A stretch of DNA of 9,473 nucleotides from PRO6 sp049646625 (GCA_049646625.1 JBARWE010000055.1:1-9473), one strand, 5' to 3'. Positions 1-7,844 are shown, counted from the first letter of the stretch. The notes: generated by a model not told the origin, from the letters alone. Made by a program: numbers and translations.

Positions 1-166
1 CCGCCTCGTCCTCGCGGTCGAGCGGCTGGCCGGCGTCGATCAGCGCCCTGGCGACGGCGCGATAGATCAGCCCGGTGTCGAGATGGCGCAGGCCGTAATG
101 GGCGGCGAGCCGCTTGCCGAGCGTGCCCTTGCCCGAGGCGGCCGGGCCGTCGATGGCGATGATCAT
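1..166 (-). CDS. cmk: Cytidylate kinase, N-terminal part (runs off window)
   Basis: Cytidylate kinase phosphorylates CMP and dCMP with ATP in the cytoplasm, feeding RNA, DNA and lipid precursor pools. Only the first 55 codons lie here; the 3' part is beyond position 1. The translated start reads MIIAIDGPAASGKGTLGKR, and the P-loop GPAASGKGT sits at residues 7-15, directly after the first beta strand as in NMP kinases. The stretch HLDTGLIYRAVA follows at about residues 28-39 and matches the CMP-kinase nucleotide-binding segment (family pattern D-T/S-G-x-x-Y-R). The ATG at 166-164 overlaps the aroA stop codon in an ATGA arrangement, so translation is probably coupled. The order aroA-cmk, usually followed by rpsA, is common in alphaproteobacteria; rpsA is not visible here. 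The family call is secure. Confidence 0.93.
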   Translation of the reverse strand, partial: MIIAIDGPAASGKGTLGKRLAAHYGLRHLDTGLIYRAVARALIDAGQPLDREDEA

Positions 167-1521
167 GCCAGGTCCGCCCCGAGCGCGGCCATCATCGGTA
201 CGAAGCCGGGGAAGCTGGTGGCGATGAAGGCGGTGTCGTCGACCGCGACCGGCCGGTCGGCGGCCAGCCCCATCACCAGCGCCGACATCGCGATGCGGTG
301 GTCCATGCGGGTTTCGACCAGCCCGCCGCCCGGCACACGACCCTTGCCCTCGACGATCAGGTCGTCGCCGGAGATCTCGACCGCAACCCCGTTGACCCGC
401 AGCATGTCGGCGGTGGCGGTGAGCCGGTCGGATTCCTTGACGCGCAATTCGTGCAAACCCCGCATTACCGTGGTGCCCTCGGCGAAGGCGGCGGCGACCG
501 CCAGCACCAGATATTCGTCGATCATCGCCGGCGCCCGCGCCGCCGGCACCTCGACGCCGCGCAGTTTCGAGGCGCGCACGCGCAGATCAGCCATCGGCTC
601 GCCGGCGGCGTCGCGGCGGCCGATCTCCTCGATCTCCGCCCCCATCTCGCGCAGCGTCGCGAACAGCCCGGTGCGCAACGGGTTGATCATGACATCGGCC
701 AGCGTCACCTCGGAGCCGGGCACGATCAGCGCCGCCACCAGAGGAAAGGCGGCCGACGACGGGTCGGCCGGCACCGCGACCGCCGTGCCGGCGAGTTCCG
801 GCTGGCCGGTGAGGCTGATGCGGCGGCCATGGGCGCCCTCGGCGCTCACGAGAACCTCCGCGCCGAACTGCCGCAGCATCAGTTCGGTGTGGTCGCGGCT
901 CGCTTCCGGCTCGATCACGGTGGTAAGGCCGGGTGCCGACAGCCCGGCCAGCAGCACCGCCGACTTGATCTGGGCCGAGGCGACCGGGCTGCGATAGACG
1001 ATCGGCAGCGGTTCGCGGGCGCCGGCAAGCGTCAGCGGCAGCCGGCCGCCCTCGGCGGCGGCGATGACGGAGGCGCCCATCCGCTCCAGCGGATCGAGGA
1101 TGCGCCGCATCGGCCGGGTGCGCAGCGAGGCGTCGCCGTCGAACGTCGCGCTGATCGGACAACCGGCGACCGCCCCCATCACCAGCCGGCAGCCGGTGCC
1201 GGAATTGCCGAAATCAAGCGGCTCGGCCGGTTCCGCGAAGCCCGCCACGCCGACGCCGGCGACGCGCCAGGTTCCGTCGGCGTCGCGTTCGACACGCGCG
1301 CCAAGCGCGCGCATCGCTTGCGCGGTGTTGAGCACGTCCTCGCTTTCCAAAAGCCCGGCGATGCGTGTCTCGCCGACCGCCAGCGCGCCGAGGATCAGCG
1401 CGCGATGCGAGATCGACTTGTCGCCGGGCACGCGGACATGGCCCTTGAGCGCGCGGCCGGCGCGCGCGGCCAGCGACGCCGCCCCGGCGGCGGATGATGA
1501 AGGAGAGGTCACAGGCGGCAT
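163..1521 (-). CDS. aroA: 3-phosphoshikimate 1-carboxyvinyltransferase (EPSP synthase), class II-like
   Basis: EPSP synthase joins shikimate-3-phosphate and phosphoenolpyruvate, the sixth step of chorismate synthesis in the cytoplasm. The 452-residue product has the family hallmarks: GDKSISHR at 33-40, LDFGNSGTG at 102-110, RTRPM at 134-138 (PEP-binding arginine), SAQIK at 182-186, RDHTE at 209-213, DPSSAAFP at 253-260, MIDEY at 333-337 (catalytic Asp 335) and LRVKESDR at 359-366. By recall it resembles the Agrobacterium CP4 (class II) enzyme more than the E. coli type. The loop has glycine at 108 where CP4 has alanine, and NPLR at 280-283 where class II enzymes usually have NxTR. The ATG at 1521 was chosen because it leaves a normal-length leader before the first strand; the upstream ribosome site is weak, and an in-frame ATG at 1578 is an alternative. 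Its end overlaps cmk by 4 nt. Confidence 0.95.
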   Translation of the reverse strand: MPPVTSPSSSAAGAASLAARAGRALKGHVRVPGDKSISHRALILGALAVGETRIAGLLESEDVLNTAQAMRALGARVERDADGTWRVAGVGVAGFAEPAEPLDFGNSGTGCRLVMGAVAGCPISATFDGDASLRTRPMRRILDPLERMGASVIAAAEGGRLPLTLAGAREPLPIVYRSPVASAQIKSAVLLAGLSAPGLTTVIEPEASRDHTELMLRQFGAEVLVSAEGAHGRRISLTGQPELAGTAVAVPADPSSAAFPLVAALIVPGSEVTLADVMINPLRTGLFATLREMGAEIEEIGRRDAAGEPMADLRVRASKLRGVEVPAARAPAMIDEYLVLAVAAAFAEGTTVMRGLHELRVKESDRLTATADMLRVNGVAVEISGDDLIVEGKGRVPGGGLVETRMDHRIAMSALVMGLAADRPVAVDDTAFIATSFPGFVPMMAALGADLA

Positions 1522-1612
1522 CCGAAGCGAAAAACCGGTCTCGGCGCGGCTCCTAGCACGATGCCCGGCCGGCGTCATCCGCGCGCCCCGCCGCCGCCGG
1601 CAACCAAGGCTA

Positions 1613-1641
1613 TTGACAGGGCCACGCCAACTAGCCAAGTG
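1613..1641 (+). promoter_or_regulatory. Possible sigma-70 promoter for the FYDLN-acid gene
   Basis: The divergent gap between aroA and the FYDLN-acid gene (1522-1674) contains a perfect TTGACA at 1613-1618. A -10 box at normal spacing is poor (CAAGTG at 1636-1641, 17-nt spacer), so this rests mainly on the -35 match and its position 57 nt before the start codon. No clear promoter for aroA was recognised in the opposite direction. Confidence 0.4.
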
Positions 1642-1674
1642 ATGCACCGCTCCAGCATCTCCAGGATCGCGAAC

Positions 1675-2073
1675 GTGGCCAAGTCCGAGCTCGGAACCAA
1701 ACGTATCTGCCCGACAACCGGCAAGAAGTTCTACGACCTCAACAAGACCCCGGTGATCTCGCCCTACACCGGCGAAATCGTGCCGATCGCGCCGCCGGTG
1801 GTGCGCGGCCGCGCCGATGTTCGCGGCAATGCGCCGGCGGCCGAGGAGGCCGACCACGAGAAGGCCGAGGAGATGGTGTCGCTCGAGGAGGCCGATGCCG
1901 AGGAGACGTCCGGCAAGGTCAAGGCGGTGCTGCCGGAGTCCGAGGACGACATCGAGGTCGAGGACAATCTCGACGACGACGATGATGATTCGACCTTCAT
2001 CGCCGACGAGGAAGAAGAGGACGACGACGTCACCGACATCATCGGCGACGTTTCCTCCGATGAGGAGACTTGA
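1675..2073 (+). CDS. TIGR02300 / FYDLN-acid family protein
   Basis: This is a small protein of unknown function found throughout alphaproteobacteria, here 132 residues. The N-terminus reads MAKSELGTKRICPTTGKKF when begun at GTG 1675, followed by FYDLN at 19-23 and SPYTG at 29-33, the family signature. From about residue 54 to the end it is strongly acidic, with a run of six aspartates around 100-105 and further DE clusters after 110, and is probably disordered. In relatives the N-terminal part resembles a zinc ribbon with CxxC pairs; here only Cys12 remains, so zinc binding is unlikely. The GTG start is preferred because it reproduces the family N-terminus and has AGGA 8 nt upstream at 1663-1666. 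In-frame ATGs at 1642 and 1561 would add residues not expected in the family. It is transcribed away from aroA. No function is assigned. Confidence 0.88.
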   Translation: MAKSELGTKRICPTTGKKFYDLNKTPVISPYTGEIVPIAPPVVRGRADVRGNAPAAEEADHEKAEEMVSLEEADAEETSGKVKAVLPESEDDIEVEDNLDDDDDDSTFIADEEEEDDDVTDIIGDVSSDEET

Positions 2074-2077
2074 GATC

Positions 2078-2104
2078 GACCCTGATTTGTGATCAAGGGT
2101 CTTT
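2078..2104 (+). terminator. Weak intrinsic terminator after the FYDLN-acid gene
   Basis: Four bases after the stop codon, GACCCT (2078-2083) pairs with AGGGTC (2096-2101), and GAT (2084-2086) pairs with ATC (2092-2094) across one bulged A. The loop is TTGTG and only three T follow. Position and shape fit a terminator, but the T-run is short and the stem modest. Confidence 0.45.
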
Positions 2105-2115
2105 CGACGTATATC
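2087..2115 (+). promoter_or_regulatory. Likely sigma-70 promoter of tRNA-Ala
   Basis: TTGTGA (2087-2092) and TATATC (2110-2115) are each 4/6 matches to the -35 and -10 consensus, separated by exactly 17 nt. Transcription would begin near 2122, about 20 nt before the mature tRNA. The -35 box begins in the loop of the preceding terminator-like hairpin. Confidence 0.45.
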
Positions 2116-2131
2116 CGGTGCGTTGCACCGG
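2115..2131 (+). other. Perfect 7-bp hairpin just upstream of tRNA-Ala
   Basis: CCGGTGC (2115-2121) and GCACCGG (2125-2131) form a perfect stem with a GTT loop, 11 nt before the tRNA. No T-run follows, so it is not a normal terminator. It may lie at the start of the tRNA precursor or be a dyad over the transcription start; the role is unknown. Confidence 0.5.
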
Positions 2132-2142
2132 CATCCCAGTGC

Positions 2143-2218
<76 letters not shown>

Positions 2219-2271
2219 CCCGCCTCCGCCGGTGATATCCCGCCCCGGCCCTTTCGCAGGACGACCCCCCG

Positions 2272-3477
2272 ATGATGGACGACGCCCCCACCGGGGCACT
2301 TGCGGGCCTGCGCGTCATCGATCTGTCGCGGGTGCTCGGCGGCCCGTACTGCACCCAGATTCTGGCCGATCACGGCGCCGACGTGATCAAGGTCGAGCCG
2401 CCGGCCGGCGACGAGACCCGTGACTGGGGGCCGCCGTTCCATGAGGACGACGCGGCCTATTTCATCGGCACCAACCGCAACAAGCGCTCGATCGGCCTCG
2501 ACCTCGCTTCCGCCGAGGGCCGCGCCGTTCTGCTGCGGATGCTTGAGCGGGCCGACGTGCTGATGGAGAATTTCAAGCCCGGCACACTCGACAAGTGGGG
2601 CATCGGCAATGCCGCCTTACGCGAAAAATTCCCGCGGCTGATCCATTGCCGGATTTCCGGCTTCGGCGCCGACGGCCCGCATGGCGGCCATCCGGGCTAC
2701 GATGCCATCATCCAGGCGATGACCGGGATGATGGCGGCGACCGGCTCGCCGCAGAGCGGTCCGACCCGGATCGGGGTGGCGCTGGTCGATATCGCCACCG
2801 GGCTTTATGCCGCCAACGGCATCCTGATGGCGCTGGCGGAGCGCGCGCGCTCCGGCCTCGGCCAGTTCGTCGAGACGACGCTGTTCGAGACCGGCCTTGC
2901 CATCATGCATCCGCATACGGCCAACTATTTCTTCACCGGCAAGCCGCCGGCGCTGACCGGCAACGACCACCCCAACATCTCGCCCTACGCGGTGTTCCGG
3001 GCCGGCGACGGCAACATCTTCATCGGCGTCGGCAATGACGGCGCGTTCAGGAAACTGTGCCGCGAACTGGGCAAGCCGGAACTTGGCAGCGACCCGCGTT
3101 TCGCCCGCAACCGCGACCGCGTCGTCAACCGCGCGGCGCTGCGCGTCGAACTGGAAAACCTGTTGAAGGACCACGCCAGCGAGCCGCTGTGCCGCCGCCT
3201 GCTCGCCGCCGGGCTGCCGGCCGGGCCGGTGCAGGGCATCGACAAGGCGCTGGCCTCCGACCATGTCCGGCATCGCGGCGATATCGTCGAGCAGGACTGG
3301 TATCGGGGCGTCGCCTCGCCGGTGCGGTTCGAGCGCACCAAGGCGAGCCTGCGCCGCCTGCCGCCGAAATTCGGCGAGCACACCGAGGCGGTGCTGGGCG
3401 AGTTCGGCTATGGCGCGGACGAGATCACCGGCCTGCTGGCCTCCGGCGCGGTGTGCGGCACGGTCCGCAAGCACTAG
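2272..3477 (+). CDS. CaiB/BaiF family (class III) CoA-transferase
   Basis: Class III CoA-transferases move coenzyme A between carboxylic acids through enzyme-bound anhydride and thioester intermediates, in the cytoplasm. The 401-residue product has the full family length. LAGLRVIDLSRVLGGP at 10-25 is the typical N-terminus, GADVIKVEPPAGDETR at 35-50 is the CoA-binding segment, NRNKRSIGLDL at 68-78 follows, and the catalytic aspartate is expected at D173 in GVALVDIATG. ISGFGADGP at 128-136 and NISPYAVF in the second half are also family features. The ATG at 2272 has AGGA about 10 nt upstream; ATG 2275 is the alternative. The substrate cannot be read from the sequence: members act on formyl-, succinyl-, carnitine- and mesaconyl-type CoA esters, and no acyl-CoA dehydrogenase or hydratase neighbour points to a pathway. 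It is followed by a separately controlled ugp operon. Confidence 0.92.
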   Translation: MMDDAPTGALAGLRVIDLSRVLGGPYCTQILADHGADVIKVEPPAGDETRDWGPPFHEDDAAYFIGTNRNKRSIGLDLASAEGRAVLLRMLERADVLMENFKPGTLDKWGIGNAALREKFPRLIHCRISGFGADGPHGGHPGYDAIIQAMTGMMAATGSPQSGPTRIGVALVDIATGLYAANGILMALAERARSGLGQFVETTLFETGLAIMHPHTANYFFTGKPPALTGNDHPNISPYAVFRAGDGNIFIGVGNDGAFRKLCRELGKPELGSDPRFARNRDRVVNRAALRVELENLLKDHASEPLCRRLLAAGLPAGPVQGIDKALASDHVRHRGDIVEQDWYRGVASPVRFERTKASLRRLPPKFGEHTEAVLGEFGYGADEITGLLASGAVCGTVRKH

Positions 3478-3555
3478 CCGCCACCGAGACCCGCCCATCG
3501 GCCGGCGCGCCTTTTCGATTATCCCATTTGCAACGCGCCGCCTGCCCGCTACCAT

Positions 3556-3587
3556 CCGTCACGCACGCGTCACGCCGCGCTGCTAAT
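3556..3587 (+). promoter_or_regulatory. Putative Pho box and -10 element upstream of ugpB
   Basis: CCGTCAC (3556-3562), four spacer bases, then GCGTCAC (3567-3573) form two 7-bp direct repeats at an 11-bp period, the layout of PhoB binding sites (consensus half-site CTGTCAT). Both half-sites keep the core GTCA. GCTAAT (3582-3587) 8 nt downstream could serve as -10. ugp genes are classical Pho-regulon members in enteric and rhizobial bacteria, which supports the reading. A competing basal promoter is TTGCAA (3528-3533) with TACCAT (3550-3555), 16-nt spacer. The rest of the 150-nt gap shows only the ugpB ribosome site. Confidence 0.5.
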
Positions 3588-3627
3588 CCGCCGCGATCAG
3601 AAGCGGTGATCACAGCAGGAGGAACCG

Positions 3628-4944
3628 ATGGGGATTCAACGATTGGGGCTGGCGGCCGCGGTCGCGGCAAGTTTCGCCTTCGCGGCAACCGCGCAGGCGG
3701 CCACCGAAATCCAGTGGTGGCACGCCATGACCGGCGGCAACAACGAGGTCGTGGTCAAGCTCGCCAACGATTTCAACGCCGCGCAAAGCGACTACAAGGT
3801 GGTGCCGACCTACAAGGGCGGCTACGCCGACACCATGAACGCCGGCATCGCCGCCTTCCGCGCCGGCAATGCCCCGCACATCCTGCAGGTGTTCGAGGTC
3901 GGCACCGCGACCATGATGGCCGCCAAAGGCGCGGTGAAGCCGGTCTACCAGCTCATGAAGGACGCCGGCGAGAAGTTCGATCCGCAGGCCTACCTGCCGA
4001 CCATCACCGGCTACTACTCGACCTCCAAGGGCGAGATGCTGTCGTTTCCGTTCAACTCGTCGTCCACGGTGATGTGGATCAACCTCGACGCGCTGAAGAA
4101 GGCCGGCATCGACGAGATTCCGAAAACCTGGCCGCAGGTGTTCGAAGACGCCAAGAAGCTGAAGGCTGCCGGCCACGCCACCTGCGGCTTCTCCAACGCC
4201 TGGGTCACCTGGGTCAACCTCGAGCAGTTCTCGGCCTGGCACAACCTGCCGCTCGCCAGCAAGGCCAACGGCCTCGACGGCTTCGACACCGTGCTCGAAT
4301 TCAACGGCCCGTTGCAGGTCAAGCACCTGGAGACGCTGATCGAGCTGCAGAAGGACAAGACCTACGACTATTCCGGCCGTACCAACACCGGCGAAGGCCG
4401 CTTCACCTCCGGCGAATGCGCGATTTTCCTGACCTCGTCGGGCTTCTTCGGCAATGTCAGCAAGCAGGCCAAGTTCAACTGGACCAACGCGCCGATGCCC
4501 TACTATCCCGATGTGCAGGGCGCGCCGCAGAACTCGATCATCGGCGGCGCCTCGCTGTGGGTGATGGGCGGCAAGTCGGCGGAAGAGTATAAGGGCGTGG
4601 CGAAATTCCTCGCCTTCCTGTCCGACACCGACCGTCAGGTCGCGGTGCACAAGGCGTCGGGCTATCTGCCGATCACCAAGGCCGCCTACGCCAAGGCCAA
4701 GGACGAGGGCTTCTACAAGGAGCACCCCTATCTGGAAACTCCGCTCAAGGAACTGACCAACAAGGAGCCGACCGAGAACTCCCGTGGCCTGCGGCTCGGC
4801 AACATGGTGCAGCTCCGCGAGGTGTGGGCGGAGGAGATCGAGCAGGCACTGGCGGGCAAGAAGACCGCCAAGGAAGCGCTCGATGCCGCCGTCAGCCGCG
4901 GCAACCAGATGCTGCGCCAGTTCGAGCGCACGGCGGTGAAGTAA
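3628..4944 (+). CDS. ugpB: sn-glycerol-3-phosphate ABC transporter, periplasmic binding protein UgpB
   Basis: UgpB captures sn-glycerol-3-phosphate, and in E. coli also glycerophosphocholine, in the periplasm and delivers it to the UgpAEC transporter, giving the cell phosphate and glycerol. The 438-residue product matches E. coli UgpB length and is similar along its whole length. Residues 1-24 form a signal peptide ending in AQA, with cleavage expected after Ala24. Recognisable blocks are VVPTYKGGY at 58-66, AGNAPHILQVFEVGTATMM at 79-97, PFNSSS at 141-146, Trp192/Trp195 in the ligand-pocket region, QFSAWHNLPLASK at 200-212, IGGASLWVM at 305-313, SGYLPITKAAY at 344-354 and RGLRLGNM at 386-393. 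The start has a strong AGGAGGAA site at 3617-3624. It is the first gene of ugpBAEC and follows a Pho-box-like repeat. Specificity for G3P over other glycerophosphodiesters is inferred. Confidence 0.96.
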   Translation: MGIQRLGLAAAVAASFAFAATAQAATEIQWWHAMTGGNNEVVVKLANDFNAAQSDYKVVPTYKGGYADTMNAGIAAFRAGNAPHILQVFEVGTATMMAAKGAVKPVYQLMKDAGEKFDPQAYLPTITGYYSTSKGEMLSFPFNSSSTVMWINLDALKKAGIDEIPKTWPQVFEDAKKLKAAGHATCGFSNAWVTWVNLEQFSAWHNLPLASKANGLDGFDTVLEFNGPLQVKHLETLIELQKDKTYDYSGRTNTGEGRFTSGECAIFLTSSGFFGNVSKQAKFNWTNAPMPYYPDVQGAPQNSIIGGASLWVMGGKSAEEYKGVAKFLAFLSDTDRQVAVHKASGYLPITKAAYAKAKDEGFYKEHPYLETPLKELTNKEPTENSRGLRLGNMVQLREVWAEEIEQALAGKKTAKEALDAAVSRGNQMLRQFERTAVK

Positions 4945-4971
4945 TTGACGGTGCTGAACGTGCGTCCAGCG

Positions 4972-5046
4972 TGTCATTGCCGGACTTGAGCCGGCAATCC
5001 ATCTTGCGAAAATGATGGATGCCCGGGTCAAGCCCCGGGCATGACA
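4972..5046 (+). repeat. 75-nt palindromic intergenic repeat between ugpB and ugpA
   Basis: The outer arms are TGTCAT (4972-4977) and ATGACA (5041-5046). Inside are a 7-bp hairpin TTGCCGG/CCGGCAA (4977-4997), matching arms ATCCATC (4997-5003) and GATGGAT (5014-5020), and a perfect 9-bp hairpin ATGCCCGGG/CCCGGGCAT (5019-5042). The element can fold either as one long imperfect hairpin around TTGCGAAAAT or as two separate hairpins. By recall, palindromes with this GTCAT-CCGG-CTTGA-CCGG-ATCCATC plan are dispersed in Bradyrhizobium/Rhodopseudomonas-type genomes. It lies between a binding-protein gene and its permease genes, as REP sequences do between malE and malF in E. coli, where they protect the upstream mRNA. 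It lacks a T-run. Confidence 0.85.
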
Positions 5047-5058
5047 TCAAGAGAATTC

Positions 5059-5940
5059 ATGCAGAAGCAAGCCGTCTTCCAGTCCCGCCTATTGCCGCTG
5101 CTGCTGATCGCGCCGCAGGTCGCGATCGTGCTCGTGTTCTTCTACTGGCCGGCGGCACAGGCGGTGTGGCAGTCGTTCCTGCTGCAGGACGCCTTCGGGC
5201 TGTCCACCACCTTCATCTGGTTCGAGAACTATCAGGACCTGCTGCGCGACCCGGATTACTTCAACTCCGTGGTCCGCACCTTCGCCTTCTCGGCGGCGAT
5301 CGCGGTCTGCTCGCTGTCGTTGGCGCTGTTGTTCGCGGTGATGGCCGACAAGCCGCTGCGCGGCGCGACCGCTTACCGTACGCTGATGATCTGGCCCTAC
5401 GCGGTGGCGCCGCCGGTGGTCGGCGTGTTGTGGGTATTCATGCTCAACCCCTCGCTCGGCGTGCTGGCGCAGGGCTTGCGCAATCTCGGCTTCGACTGGA
5501 ATCCGCTGCTGGACGGCAATCAGGCGGCGGCGCTCGTCATCCTCGCCTCGGTGTGGAAGCAGATTTCCTACAATTTCCTGTTCTTCCTCGCCGGGCTTCA
5601 AGCGATCCCCTCAAGCGTGATCGAGGCCGCAGCGATCGACGGCGCCCGCCCGGTGCGCCGGTTCTGGACCATCGTGTTTCCACTGTTGTCGCCGACGATC
5701 TTCTTCCTGATCGTCATCAACGTGGTCTACGCCTTCTTCGACACCTTCGGCATCATCGACACGATGACCCGCGGCGGCCCGGCCAAGGCCACCGAAACGC
5801 TGGTCTACAAGGTCTATCTCGACGGCCTGCTCGGCGGCAATCTCGGCTCCTCGGCGGCGCAGTCGGTGATCCTGATGGCGATCGTCATCGCACTCACCGC
5901 GATCCAGTTCCGCTTCGTCGAACGCAAGGTGACGTACTGA
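5059..5940 (+). CDS. ugpA: sn-glycerol-3-phosphate ABC transporter permease UgpA
   Basis: UgpA is one of two inner-membrane subunits forming the pore for glycerol-3-phosphate. The 293-residue product is close to the E. coli length and similar throughout. The first membrane segment is at about 11-30 and others lie near 72-96, 110-130, 156-180, 208-228 and 266-284. The EAA loop that contacts the ATPase is EAAAIDGARPVRRF at 189-202, and shared blocks include WPYAVAPPVVGVLW at 112-125, SVWKQISYNFLFF at 164-176 and YAFFDTF at 224-230. ATG 5059 was chosen because it restores the family N-terminus and has AAGAGA at 5049-5054. The in-frame ATG at 5041 lies inside the palindromic repeat and has no ribosome site. 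Its stop overlaps the ugpE start by one base (TGATG), so the two are translationally coupled. Confidence 0.95.
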   Translation: MQKQAVFQSRLLPLLLIAPQVAIVLVFFYWPAAQAVWQSFLLQDAFGLSTTFIWFENYQDLLRDPDYFNSVVRTFAFSAAIAVCSLSLALLFAVMADKPLRGATAYRTLMIWPYAVAPPVVGVLWVFMLNPSLGVLAQGLRNLGFDWNPLLDGNQAAALVILASVWKQISYNFLFFLAGLQAIPSSVIEAAAIDGARPVRRFWTIVFPLLSPTIFFLIVINVVYAFFDTFGIIDTMTRGGPAKATETLVYKVYLDGLLGGNLGSSAAQSVILMAIVIALTAIQFRFVERKVTY

Positions 5941-6788
5941 TGGTCGAGCGCCGGCGCTTCGGAAACCTCATTCCCCACCTGATCCTGTGGGTCGGCATCG
6001 CGCTGGTGGCGTTTCCCGTCTACCTCGCCTTCGTCGCCTCGACCCAGGACAATGCGGTGATCGCCAACGGCCAGATGTCGCTGTTGCCTGGCGACCGCTT
6101 CCTTGAAACCTACTATCGGACGCTGTTCGTCGGCACCTCAGGCTCGACCCGTGAGCCGGTCGGCACCATGCTGTTCAACTCGTTCGTGATGGCGATGGCG
6201 ATCGCGGTCGGCAAGATCGCGATTTCGATCCTGTCGGCCTATGCCATCGTCTATTTCCGCTTTCGTTTCCGCATGGCGGTGTTCTGGCTGATCTTCATCA
6301 CCCTGATGCTGCCGGTCGAGGTGCGCATCTATCCGACCTACAAGATCGCCGCCGACCTGAACCTGCTCGACAGCTATGCCGGGCTGACGCTGCCGTTGAT
6401 CGCCTCGGCCACCGCGACGCTGCTGTTCCGCCAGTTCTTCATGACCGTGCCGGATGAATTGCTCGAAGCCTCGCGCATCGACGGCGCCGGCCCCGTGCGC
6501 TTCTTCAAGGATACGCTATTGCCGCTGTCGCGCACCAACATCGCCGCGCTGTTCGTGATCCTGTTCATCTATGGCTGGAACCAGTATCTGTGGCCACTGC
6601 TGATCACCACGCGCGACGACATGCAGACCATCCAGATCGGCATCCGCAAGATGATCACCACGAGCGACGCACTGACCGAGTGGCCGGTGGTGATGGCGAC
6701 CGCGGTGCTGGCGATGCTGCCGCCGGTGGCGGTGGTCGTTATCATGCAGAAGCTGTTCGTGCGCGGCCTTGTGGAGACCGAGAAATGA
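5940..6788 (+). CDS. ugpE: sn-glycerol-3-phosphate ABC transporter permease UgpE
   Basis: UgpE is the second membrane subunit of the Ugp importer and pairs with UgpA. The 282-residue product matches the E. coli length. Membrane segments fall near 11-32, 80-104, 112-132, 147-167, 200-220 and 250-270. A block at 115-126 (FWLIFITLMLPV) and the following VEVRIYPT, then LLDSYAGLTLPL at 142-153, are nearly the same as in E. coli UgpE. The EAA loop is EASRIDGAGPVRFF at 176-189, with Gly182 at the conserved position, and FIYGWNQYLWPLL at 209-221 is also diagnostic. ATG 5940 overlaps the ugpA stop in TGATG and lacks a separate strong ribosome site, consistent with coupled translation. ugpC starts 15 nt after its stop. 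Confidence 0.95.
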   Translation: MVERRRFGNLIPHLILWVGIALVAFPVYLAFVASTQDNAVIANGQMSLLPGDRFLETYYRTLFVGTSGSTREPVGTMLFNSFVMAMAIAVGKIAISILSAYAIVYFRFRFRMAVFWLIFITLMLPVEVRIYPTYKIAADLNLLDSYAGLTLPLIASATATLLFRQFFMTVPDELLEASRIDGAGPVRFFKDTLLPLSRTNIAALFVILFIYGWNQYLWPLLITTRDDMQTIQIGIRKMITTSDALTEWPVVMATAVLAMLPPVAVVVIMQKLFVRGLVETEK

Positions 6789-6803
6789 ACATGAGCGCCG
6801 CCC

Positions 6804-7844
<1,041 letters not shown>

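Noticed and set aside
1561..1674. Longer N-terminus for the FYDLN-acid protein from ATG 1561 or 1642
   Set aside because: The added residues do not resemble the family, ATG 1561 would lie upstream of the candidate -35, and GTG 1675 has a good ribosome site.
3503..3540. Terminator after the CoA-transferase (CGGCGCG/CGCGCCG)
   Set aside because: The 7-bp stem has a 24-nt loop and no T-run after it, so it does not look like an intrinsic terminator.
3595..3613. Inverted repeat GATCA/TGATC and palindrome GTGATCAC before ugpB as a CRP-like site
   Set aside because: Spacing and half-sites do not fit the TGTGA-N6-TCACA consensus, and it lies just before the ribosome site. Short palindromes of this kind are expected by chance.
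3610..5031. 473-codon minus-strand frame opposite ugpB
   Set aside because: It is antisense to a clear UgpB, has a low-complexity Arg/His/Leu/Gly-rich composition, and extends through the palindromic repeat.
5019..5939. Plus-strand frame joined to ugpE that spans ugpA
   Set aside because: UgpE homology starts at the ATG at 5940. The upstream part is an Arg/Ala/Gly-rich shadow of ugpA, not a fused domain.
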